Shown piece after piece: positions 34,946-47,500 of a DNA stretch of 64,000 bases. This DNA is from Scolanthus callimorphus (lineage: Eukaryota > Cnidaria > Anthozoa > Actiniaria > Edwardsiidae), in the NCBI GenBank assembly GCA_033964015.1, contig CM066925.1, positions 3,857,199 through 3,921,198 of the forward strand. The letters are read 5' to 3'. The translations under genes and the position numbers were made by a program. Under the pieces are notes generated by a model. That model was not told where the DNA came from, ran no database searches, and was given only the letters and a program-made list of their open reading frames with translations. Position 1 is the stretch's first letter. Each line of letters starts with the position of its first letter.

Positions 34946-37900
34946 ATGGGGAATTCTCAAGACTGCTTTTCGTGTTTGGAGCCACCTAATTTAATAATCA
35001 CAGTCAAAACTGGTGACACGAAAGGCGCTGCTCTGCATAATTGTGCCTTCTTGAAGCTGATCGACGGAGATGGCAAAGAATCTCAAGAATTCTGTCTCAG
35101 TGGTTGTTGTATTACGGTCTTCAAAAGGGTCACACGGATGTATTCACATTCAATACTAACCTAGCTCTAGGCCCGATTCAGAAGGTTAAGATAAGCAGAA
35201 GAGAATTACATGATGCAAAGTGCGTTGATTGGTTTATTGAGAAAATTCAAATTCGCCGGTATTTTGGCGATATCTCGAAAGGCGAAGAAAAAAGGGAAGA
35301 TTTAATCTTCCCGTGTCACCGTTGGATAAGAAACAAGAGACCCGTTATACTGAGGGAATATGATTCAATTCTCCCCCAACTTGACAATGAAACTGAGCAA
35401 CGAGAAACAGAACTGTTTTGGAAGAGAACAATGTACAGGTATCATCGGAGAGCCCCAGGAAACCCCCACAGGTAAAATTTGCTTGCCGGTATCCCTTTTT
35501 GGCGCCTAGCTTGCACATGTATGTCATGCTACGATCGTTAAAGTGCGCGGACAGTGGCATTAAAACCTCATACAAATGTGCGAGTTTTTCCCGCTGTTTT
35601 CCATCTCGATGTTTCTTGGTTTCTTGCGTTTTCCCATCTCTTCCTTTTTTTATTCAGTTTCAAGCTACATTAAAAACACCTTTTTTTCACGATGTTGCGC
35701 ACGCAGCGAAAATAAATGGGGTGAGAACAATGCTTGTCGGCTTTGAATAACAAAAGCCCTCTTCGCCAGAACGAGTCGGAAAGGCTCAAGGGTATTCCAA
35801 CAACATCGTGAAAACGGTCAATTACATTGTCAATTTAACGAGAGCCGCCACTCAAATGTTTGCATGTTTGTATGACGATCCCCTCACGAACATTCCGGGC
35901 ATTCCGTGAGTGTGGACATCGCATCGAAACCGTCACGTGACACTTAGCTCCAAAGAAGGTAATTGGGGTTGGAAGCGGAAAGTGAAATCCAATTTGCAAT
36001 TACTTTGAATATTATTTTAAGACTTGATTTTAATGTCTGGGTCGGGTTGCTCGATCGAAAAGTTGTGGATTGAGTCATTACAGGATTAATTTCCATGGTG
36101 ACTCGAAAGTTTTGCCTAGAAATTAATGATCCTGGTTTAAATTTAATCCATCTCTAAACCCCCCGCGCCTCGAAATTTGAATATTTAGGAAGATAGCTTG
36201 TATATTTGATTGTTAGCTTTGAAATATATTTTTTCCGTCAAATACTTATCCAAGTCAGGCAATCGGACTAGACGAAAACTAACCTCGAAGTTCGTTACTG
36301 CAGAGAAATGTGCGGAGAAAAACTTAATTCTCGAATATATTGCTATTTTGGAATAAAAAAATGTTTCGTATAAAACTGATAGCCTAGGTATCGAACAGTA
36401 GGTTGACAATAAAAATCATCAACAAATTTTCAGGTTTCTTTTCGAGGTTACGTCATGTCGAGCGTGTATGTCATGAACCTTCCCTTCCTGCGTCATTGAC
36501 GATAAATAAATTATGTTATGTGTTATGTTACGTTATTTATTTTAAACAACTATCCCCGAAAATTACAATTCTGCAGAGTTTTAAATATGGGAAATAGAAA
36601 TGCTTCAAATAGTTAGTTTTAAAATAAAAAGGTAAGGTTAAAAATGATGAAACCTGTTGTGAATTGAGTTTGTTTGCGAGGTGTAAATCAAGGCTGCTCG
36701 TGGCCACTCTTGATAATCGAGCTACGGGTTCATGGGCAAGCTGAGCTCGGTAGACCCGCGAACTAATATTATTTTTGGTGTTAGATTGCCATAGACCACC
36801 ATATTACAATTGTTATGTGATTGCCTGTGAGAAATAAAACACAAAATAGTTTTCGATAATTAACCACAAGCTGCATGAAGTTTTATTAGAGTGTAATGTG
36901 TGAAATCGTTCTTTACGTAATATCGACCTTAATTGTACACAAGTCATAAATACCTGCCGGCTTCATTGTTTTTTTTTAGTTCAAACGTCCAACCCCCCCC
37001 TTCCCCTCTTCTCTTGATTATTGATTTCATATTTCATTCCAAGACTACATTCAGGATTTCAATATTTGAAATTTTGAATGTTTTATTTTCAACTCCAATA
37101 AGGTCTATGTTCACCCGTGGCTTATATTTTCCACTTTTAAAATTGAATATTGCAGATTCCTGAAGATACATTCTATGAATGAATGAATGAGCTCAACATT
37201 GCAATAATGAATTAAATAATTAACTCTAGGGGGGAGGGGGGCATGGTAGAGCTTGTTTGACTGTAACTATCGTACTAACTTTCCAACTTAAAAGAAGTTA
37301 CTGTACTGTTTTGGAACTCCCTCAATAACAATATTAGGGAGGCTCCTTCTGTTTCTTCCTTCCGTTTTCGTTTTTACCAATAGACTTCTTTTCCGTTTTC
37401 ATGATTTTTGGGGTGGGTTGTATATAATGGGTGGATTGTTTGGGGTATTTAATCACACGGCTTGCTTGTAAAACAGTATTTTTATATATTTTTAACTGAA
37501 TGTAACTACCGTGTTTAAATAAATTATATTAGTATTATTATATTATTATTAGTTAATTGGAACATAGTTCATTTCGGGAATGCATCCATTTTTATGAAGC
37601 TAAAAGTGTCGTTTCTGCATCTTTTCTCTTTACAGACAAGTTTCTTTCCCAAGGAAGAGGTATTTAGCACTAATCACAGGGTAAGTATATATCTCTATAG
37701 CCTTTCGGTTGCGCATGTGTGGAGTAACAGCTGTAGAAGTCCTAAATGTAATAACTGGCCCTAAGTGTAATAAAGGCCCCAAGTGAAATCAAAAATAGCC
37801 CTAAGTGTAATAAAGGCCCCAAATGTAATAAAAATTGGCCCTAACTGTAATAAAGGCCCCAAGTGTAATAAAAAGTGGCCCTAAGTGTAAAAAATGGCAA

Positions 37901-38525
37901 TGACCATACAACGTCCTAGTTGGAATAAGTCAGCGTTGTTATATCAATATATTACAGTGATACCTCAATTAAGCGGCCATCCTCTATTGAGCAGCAACTT
38001 TTTTAAAGTCCCAAAATACCCTATTTGTCACTCCAACTAGGACGGATATGTCTATCGCATCGGGGTCTAATCTGAAGCAAAAACCGCGGGCTTTGTAATA
38101 TTAAGTATCGGCTTCGGGGTACTCATGGAACACGAGACTAGGTGTGTGCTGCTACTCTTTGAGAAGCTGACCTTAAACCTGCAACTAAGTTCTATTCTGT
38201 ATCCCTGTTCTAGGGAACTTACAAAATTTGCTACCCTGCCAGTTTGTATGATCATTGCCATTATTACACTTAGGGTCACTTTTTATTACGTTTGGGGCCT
38301 TTATTACACTTAGGGCCAATTTTTATTACATTTGGGGCCTTTATTACACTTAGGGCCATTTCTTATTACACTTGGGGCCTTAATTACACTTAGGGCCAGT
38401 TATTACAGTTAGGGCTTCTACAATAGCTTTGCTTTGTGACAGCTTTGTCTAAATCTTGATACAAACGTTAGATCGGCCTGCGACCGTCTCCCTTCCCTTT
38501 AGGGACCGGTCATTATTTATCACCT

Positions 38526-38561
<36 letters not shown>

Positions 38562-41500
38562 CAGAGGATTTGGGTAATACAAGTTCAAAATGCAGTGATC
38601 CTCCCTCTATAAGTACAGTGATTAACGTGATCCCGTGTTTTTTTTATGTATAGTAAACAATCCTATAGGTTTTATTACTCATGCGCGCAATTGCGCGCCG
38701 AAATGACGCAATTATTATTATTCATTTGCATGAAGTGCGGCCCAAATGACGAATTTCTATGCCTGTAACGTCGAACTCACGCTTACTCTTCTTTGAAACA
38801 TGGCGACTGCCCGCCAGGCCTATCAGTGCAGGGCATTTTTGGTAGAGTTTGTTTTTCCTCGCCAAGATACACTTGTTCTTGTGAACGGTGCGAAGGTAGT
38901 GTCTTCGTTGCGCGAGTTGCCAAAGACTACATGAAATGATATTCTTTATGCGTTCGAAGCGCGCCGAAATTTTTATGTATTGAGTGAAGTGAATTAGAAA
39001 AATACAAATGATAGAGAAGTTGCTGAAATAACTACTTACAATATCCCCCCCCCCCCCCCCCCCCCCAGACGATAAATAATGACCGGTTCCTTAGAGCCGC
39101 TACGCAGGCTAGGGCGGATTCAAAACGTCCGGCATTTTTCAAACCAATAGCACTCGCTCTTCGATTGGTTTGCCTGTGATCTTCCTATTCGATTTCATTA
39201 CATGAATCGGTTTTACACAATTCATGTTAAGCTATTTTTACTGATAGCCTTACCAGATTTCTTGTAGTCTTTGGTCGATTTTTATTTTTAACGATAATCC
39301 CTTCATTGTTGACATTGTTAAAAGAGATTATGGTTTAGAGGAGGTTAATTAGTCAGGTGCAACCCCTGGATGCCTCATTGTTTACATTTCCATTGGTATA
39401 CTTGCTCCACCCCATCTATGCATTGTGGCAAATGTATCGAGAGTTTAGCGGGCTAAAATATATTTTAGTTTTAGCCCGTTGCGCCTGAACCCACCAATGA
39501 AGAATATCGCTCAATTTTCTTATGGCGTAAATATGTTTTACGGATCTGGCTAGAATGGCCCTGAGTCGGCCGGGCCAAAAACATATTTACGAACCAAAAA
39601 TTCGAAAACATCAATACTATTGTTAGATTATATTATCAACATTCACTTGAATTGATACGTAAAACATCAGCGTCATCATTTGTATTGAAAGTAAAACCAA
39701 CACAGCTAAGTTAACATTGTGTATCGCTCTGCAAATACTTTAGTGCTACGAGTTAGCAACAGTTCTGTTTCTTTGATTTTATATTATAGCTACGATATAA
39801 CGCACGCTCTGATTGGCCCGAATCTATGCTCTATTTCACCGATAAAGTAATGGATCCCCACCGCTATATCATGAAAGCACTAGAGAGCATAACTTTATAT
39901 TTAAGCAATAAAAGTACTTTCCGCGTGCTCTCTGCTTTCTTACAAACACGAGGGGGATGTTGGGAGAACTGATCAAAACTTGAAAGACACGAGCCGAAGG
40001 CGAGTGTCTTTCAAGTTTTATCAGTTCGACCAACATTCCCCGAGTGTTTGTAAGAAAGCAGAGAGCACGCAGAAAGTATTTTTATTGCTTTTAGAAAATA
40101 ACATACACACGCGAGACAGCGTTGCGTGACAATCGTGTTTCTCAGGTCTCTTACAAACACGCTTTTTAACCAATCAGAATGCGCACGTTCACAATACAAC
40201 ATAGGTGTTTATTTTCTAAAACGTTTTGGAAAAACAGAGGACACATGACGTTGGGCCAGAGACACTCGAACGTTCTCGTGTCTCTCCCAACATCACGCGT
40301 GCTCTACTTCACCGATAAAGTCAAAGAAAGTTGTGCTCTAATGCTTAATTAAATCTGACCCTTCAAAATGTTACAAATAAATTAATTTTCATATTTTTTT
40401 TCAAGTAAAACTAACTGGGTGCTCCGGCTTTTAGACAGTGCCTAAATCTATATATTATCTTTTTTGAAGTGGGATATTATGGTTAAGAAGCAAGCTCTCA
40501 GGCACAAGTACAGGTTACCTAGTTATGGTGATCACCCCTGGACAAGCTTCTACGAGTTTGATGACATATTTGGCAAGAAGATTAGCACACCGGCGGTAGG
40601 TTGAAGGACATTCCAGCCAACGAATAATTTCCTCTCGGTTTTTGCGCAGCAAATGTCTTTATGACGTTGAATATTTTTTTGGAAAAAAAAAACTGATAGC
40701 AAGATATTGAAGTCAAGACATAGAAAACCCTCGGCCTTGACAATAGACCTTCTCGGCTTGGGCGTAATGTTTTTCAGATCACGTGGCATTCATTTGAATA
40801 ATCTTTCTTTGTTTGGAATGCTTCCATATTCATATATCCTTCAGTGCGTAGCAAAAAAAGAAAGAAATAATACTCAGAAATAATACGCCCAAGCCGAGGA
40901 GGTCTATTATCAATGTCATGATCAACCCACATACCTGTGACCACGTGACAACCATACCCTTGTTTCACATGTCTGTTATTTTCTTTGACCAGGGCCGGCA
41001 AATGTGGCGAGATGACGCGCACTTCGGACAACAGAGATTGTCTGGGTGCGACCCTACACTCATCACATTGTGCAAAGCGATTCCTGAAAAGTAAGTCAAA
41101 GAAAAGATAATCATGATCGAAATTCGTATTATACGAGACAGCCTATGTAGCAACAGCCTGTAAAGGTTGAGGGAGCACATATTTTGCAGTACGCGTCAGC
41201 GATTGGTTGGTGATGAGAGGGGGGCCGCTAATCACAACAAGTCGCAGGTGAAGGCTTAATTAAAGTGAACCAGCTTGGATAACGGCCAATGGGAAGGCAC
41301 GCGCATTACAATTCTTTTTTACATAGTCGGGCGCTCTTTGTGCCGTGTTTACAAGCGGGCGTTTCCGGTTATTTTGTCTCGAGCACTTGACGCTATAGCG
41401 TGTCTAGAGGCGATACATAATCTAGGAACGAGAATAAACATGACCTCTTAGTTGAATCTTTTTTTTTACAGTCTTACTGTCACTTCTGCAATGGTAGAGC

Positions 41501-44500
41501 CTTTTCTGGATGGTCTGACATTAGAGGAAGCGACAAATCAAAATCGTGTTTTCATGGTGGATTTGCGAGTTCTAGACAAGCTTCAGTTACAGAATGACAA
41601 CAAGGTAAGGGTGATGTAAACACGAACAAGGCATTCTAGTATACTGCACAAGATTATGGAATGCTCTGCCTGACGACATCAGGGGCTGCCCTGAACTTTC
41701 CTCCTTTAAATCTAAAGTTAAAACGTATCTTTTTAAACGTTTTTACTGTTTGTAATTACTGTTTGTTTTTTTAACATGTTTTTACTTTGTTACTTTTTAT
41801 TTTTATGAGCAGAATTTTATTCATTTATTGTAAACTTATATATGATTGTAAAGCGCTGCTGGATTTATAGTAGAAGCAGCGCTGTAAAAATAACATATTG
41901 TTATTATTATTACTAGGGGGCAAGGCGTGATGCGTTCGCGCGTTCACACGAAGCTACAGAAAGATGATCAGCTAAAATCCACAATCACTGCTGAAAGAGC
42001 GCTCCAAACTGGGCAATTTGTCAACAGTGCCAACTTTTAGTTTATCATCATCACCATCATCATATTGTTCTACTCTACTTATTTGCAGGTGTGTTCGCCA
42101 ATGGCTCTCTTCTTCCTCACAGACAAGAAAAAGCTGCTACCAGTGGCACTGCAGCTATTTCAACAAAAATCAAACGAAAATCCGGTACGTCCATGACAAA
42201 TAGATGCGCATATATAGCCATTTCAACTAAATTATCAAGCAAATGTACATGATACATCTAAAAATTATCCCTCAAGCTCGAAGGACTCTGTGATTAGCCC
42301 ACGAGTCCGAAGGCGTGGCGCATACATAATATGTCGTTGTTGTGAAATGTGTTGTGAAGTCGAAGATGTGAAGATGTTGAGTGGAGATGGTTTATGTTTC
42401 TCCACAGGTATTCCTACCAAGTGACCCCTGGTATACATGGACGTTAGCAAAGATGTGGTATAACAATGCCGAGGCACAGTACCATCGCGCATGCTCACTA
42501 ATAGGTAACGACATTTCTGTGGAACAATGTTGTTTCTGGCGACGAGACTGTGTAAAGCCAGGATTCCGTTGTGATCTGCCATTGGGTTTGCTGCCATCAC
42601 AGTAGAATAAATGTACTATTCTGTTATTCCATAAATTATTTCGAAAATCGTTTCTTTTGTTGGCTTACTGCGGTTTTCGTAATTCTGCGAACTCTCGCTA
42701 TTGATTTCCAACCGTAAAACCGCCTCCTTCTGGCTCCCGTCAATCAAACTCCCGAATCTTTTCGTCGTTGCTCCTTGTGCTTTTTGATTGGCCAGCGCCT
42801 AAGCAGTGCTAAAATGGTTTCCTGTCGCGACAGCAACGTTACGTGCTGGCCAATCAAAAAGCACAGAGTAACGACGAAAAGACTCGGGAGTTTGATTGAC
42901 GGAAGCCAGAAGGCGGTTTGACGGTTGGAAATCGTTAGCGAGAGTTCGCAGAATTATGAAAACCGCAGTAATGAGTATATAACAATTTTTGTGGAAAAGG
43001 ATAAATAATTTTGCTGCTAAGCAATTCACATGTGGTGGCAGATCGCTAATAAATGGACTCCATTGCGCACAAAATTTTGCTAAGGTGACTGTTTGTAGTA
43101 ATAAAATAATAATAATAAATAAATTATAATAATATTTACCAAGGGTGACACCTAATAGCTAAAAATAATAAACGAGACATATATATCATTCAGCGTGCCA
43201 CAAGCATGATGTTTTCATGAAAACAAAAAAATAGGACAGGGAAGAAAAAATCATTCAGTATAAGGCCCTAAAATTGACTGCGCACGACTAACTAGAACGC
43301 GTTCCGTTGCTAGGTTTCACACACATGGTGATAGAGTCAGTTGCCATAACAACGCATCGCCAGTTGTCCCCTTCTCATCCGCTGTTCCGTCTGTTGGCTC
43401 CCTTTATTCGCAACGTTATTGCCATAAACAGGTAACTTACGTTTGATTAATTACTTTTTATGTCGTCCAATGATCGTGTTGTCAGTGTACACACACCCGT
43501 ATACTACATTTTGAGCTTGGACATCGATACTAAGAATCAGCACCTCTTGTTATTTTAGTTTTGAGGTGAACGAGCTCCTCGCTCCTGGATCATGGATAGA
43601 CAAAGTAACAACATTAGGAGTCAAAGGCACAGAGGATCTGATCGCCTTCAGGTAACAGTGTGACGCCCACCGGATTCGATTCTGATTAATTTTGATTCAC
43701 TCTCTTTCTTCAATAGACAAAATCGGCTCACGATGTTTACATGTTGTTGCCACCCACTTGTGATGATTCCGATGTTTAGGACAGAAACGCAAAACATAAA
43801 GAAGCCTGTGTAGTTACGGATAGTTCGACTATTCTGAGCCTTCAATATTTATTAGCGTCCTTGCATGACTATACAATTTACTGATTATGTAAGTGACCCT
43901 CACTTGTTAACCGAAGTCGGCGCGTTACTGCCCACTAGGGGCGTAGTCATCATAGGTGACAGCTGGCGATCCCCTCACTTCATACGTTCCCTTAGTGGTT
44001 TGTGTGGTCATTCTTAGTCCATCACTGTGTATCTCTTGTGAGGTTTGTAGTTATTGCCCTACCACCTGGGAGCTGGTGTCCTTCTTGTAGGCCAATTGAT
44101 ATCTTTCCACTGTCCGCCCTCGGCTACTTGCTCGTCAGGGAGGGGATGATTCTTTCAAATTAATTAGATGCTAATGGGATGCATGAAGGACAATGCAGCA
44201 CTAACAGTACAGCGACGTATAAATCATTTTGTGTAAGCACACGGCCCGCCCAATTTTCAAGTGGATCGGGAATACGGTTCTCCGCTAATCCTTGGTGCTC
44301 AATACAGTTTTCAGGAATGGAGGCTTGATGTACAAGGCTGTCTACCTAAAGACCTAGAAAATAGAGGGGTAAGTTGACGGGCCTAAAATAGTAGGTTCAG
44401 AAGAAAACTGAGAAGCTGGCATTGGTAGCTTTTAGGAGAGTAAATAGAAGGGAAAATGCACCAAACAGTCTAGCCTTTGCAGACTACTCGGGGAGACAGG

Positions 44501-47500
44501 GCCTATGGTTTAATGTCCCTTGCGAAGAACGTGAAACGCTGGAGATCAAATAACTTCAACCCAAGATGAGGCAATAAACCAAGGTCCGGCATGCTTTCCC
44601 TTTTACTTTACCATTTCAGGTAACGCTAAAGAAACCATTGTACTCTTCGTAACATTAGGGATTATCCACCTCAGTCTATGTACAATCGGTGGCATATATA
44701 CTATACATCCCCTTATGGCTGTTGGCTTCACGGCAACTTGCACCATCCTAATGCAGCCCTTCTTGTCTAGAGCGGTCATTTATATTCGACTGCTTTGAGT
44801 TCCCTCGCAATGAGGGAACTCATAGCCAGACAATTGTACACAGAGATAGATAATCCCTATTACGGTTGCAATATTTTCATGCCCAATGTGACGGTTTTGA
44901 TACCATGTGTTCTATCTCTAGGTGTCTGATCCAGATGTCTTACCTGAATATTCATACCGCGACGATGCCTTGTTACTTTACCAAGCTATCGAGCGATACG
45001 TCACGAGTGTCGTCAATATACACTATGGTGAGCCAGCAAACACTTAATAGCGAAGAATTTAGTGTGTTGAAAGAAACGTAAAACGTAAAGAAGCCTAAAC
45101 GTGTTAAGCCTTGCGTGGAACACATTACAGCTAAAACAGTTGCATCGCGACAAATCAAATTATGTTTGATTTTTGTCTTTGCTGTTCCTCCAATCAAACT
45201 ATCCAAGCCAATGAAACTATTGCCCTGTTTCGCCAGTCAAGGCGACTGCACGTAGGCGAAACAGGGCGAGCATCTGATTGGCTCATAAGATTTGACTGGT
45301 GGAACAGCAAGGCAAAAAACAAAACGCGGGTCGCGATTCACGCTGTAAGCACTTTGCAGAACAAAACAAGCCTGAGAACAAAGAATAGCTCTTCTAGCCC
45401 AAGGCACTCGAAGCCAGCGTCTAAAATGGCATAGAGATAGTCCCCATAAAGACATAGTCCTCAAAGCTGAGATATCATTGAATCGCCCAATATGGGGGAC
45501 CTCAGAACCCTTTCAAAGATTTCCTTGGAGATGTATATCGCTACTTCTCACTCCTTCAATCTTCAACAGCATAACTCGTCAGCCATCCAAATCCATTTCA
45601 TGCATTAATTTCAATGTCCAAGACAATACTCCCCGTGTAACTCGACTAGGAGGTTTATCCCATCTTCCCATTATAAACGGGCTCTAAGGCAAGGTGGACG
45701 ATCTCAAAATTTAGTTCCGGTTTAGTTTCTAGCTTGCATGAGAGACACATGGTACAAGATCAGCTATAATCAAGATTTTTGTCTTTCCCAGAGAGCGCAA
45801 ATCATGTTATTGGTGATTTCGAGTTAAAGGAGTGGGCACGAGAGCTGGCATCGGACGATGACAAGTCTGGATGCGGTATCAAGGTGGGTGTCCCCTCATC
45901 TAAGGTAGTGGTCAACAAGAAACATTACTAAAGCTAAGAAAATAAATAACATAACTTTTTGGTGTGCTTGCCGGGCCAGTCGCCACACAGAGAACATAGT
46001 GATTTGACGACCTTCTTTTTTAAAAGCAGGTAAAAAGGTTTCAGATCAATCACATTTCTAATAGTGTTGCGTCTCCGTACAACCACGTAACAGACGGACT
46101 GCAAAGGACCTGTAAAAGGCAGCTTGTGCACAGTCTTCTCAAGATACATTCGTCATTTCTTTTACGCGAAATCTTTATTTAACGAGGGTACATAATTTTT
46201 TCACAAGTTTAGGAACATATTCTAACATGATCAAATATCAATACCATCTGTTCCTGAAATCCTTATTTCCTCTTACGATTTTGAGCATTTGCTTCTTTGT
46301 ATGTGCGAAGACGTTACAGTAATGCCAGTCGCCTGAAGGAGGAAGGGTTAGGGATCACTGTGCTGCTCCAGCTCCCTCATTTTCTGCGGCTTCTCCTTCT
46401 CTGAGAATGGAAACCTTCCACTCGTAGAAAATTAGACCTGAAAAGCCACAGCCGAGGAGGACAGGACACTATTACAAATAAGGCCCTTCCACGGTTTCCT
46501 GGAAGTTGAAATCCATCCACACCATGGAAAGCAAGAGGCACTTGAAAATGTGTAAACTTGCCAGGTTTCAGGACGACGTGACGTTATATATTGGCAGAGA
46601 TACAGGTCCTTGAAATTCTGTAATGTAATGCTGTTTCGTTTCTCCCCCCACGTGTGTGCCCCATATCGTGTGCCCTATTTTTGCTATGAAACTTGAAATG
46701 AAATGGATACTCTTTTCAATGGTGTGGATGGAAGAACTGTCTATTGAAAGTCCTTGATGACATTTTGTATCTGATTTCCCACAGGGCATCCCTGGCGATG
46801 GAAATATCTCTACAATAGAGGAGCTGATATCCGTGTTAACGTCCATTCTCTTCATCAGCACTGGAGGCCACGCAGGAACTAACACGCCCCAGTACGAGGA
46901 GTATGGATATATACCAAACTACCCGGCGGTACTTCTAGGGGAACCGCCCAGGGACAAGGTAACGACACGGGAAGGGATTTGTAAACATACTTATCCAATC
47001 GGAAACTATACATATTAAACGACAAACCAGTCAGGGGACGAAGTAAGACTTGCGTTTATTATAGTAGTCCCTGATATCTCCATCAAGGCTCGGGTAGGCT
47101 TTGTTCTCGCCGTCACAGTCTACCCGAGTCACGAAGGAAACTTCAGCTGTTCAGGGACAAGACTAGCGTCTCTATTCGTGACCCACGAAAACAAATGTCA
47201 CTGTGTGTTTGCAATGGTCACTTTGTATTTTTGTTATACCTCATCCAAATGTACACAAGCATTTCATTCAATAAAAATGTGTCGATTTTGTCAATGCCTA
47301 CCAGTGCGTGACGCGGGTTGCCTGTGTTGCTGTTCATACTCTTTCGGGTCAAAACTAAGATCGGCGAACAGCGTTTCTCTTCAAAATCATCAAGTTTTGA
47401 CCAAATGTATGGAAATTTAGAGTAAGAAATAAGCTTGGAAAACTTCTGGAATTCCAATATGTAAGTAGAAGGAATTTTTAGAAAACTACACATTTAAACG

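Noticed and set aside
34722..34994. 90-codon ATG frame overlapping the lipoxygenase start
   Set aside because: It is in another frame and continues into PLAT coding sequence without making PLAT. It could be an upstream ORF but shows no family features. The in-frame stop at 34925 favours the ATG at 34946.
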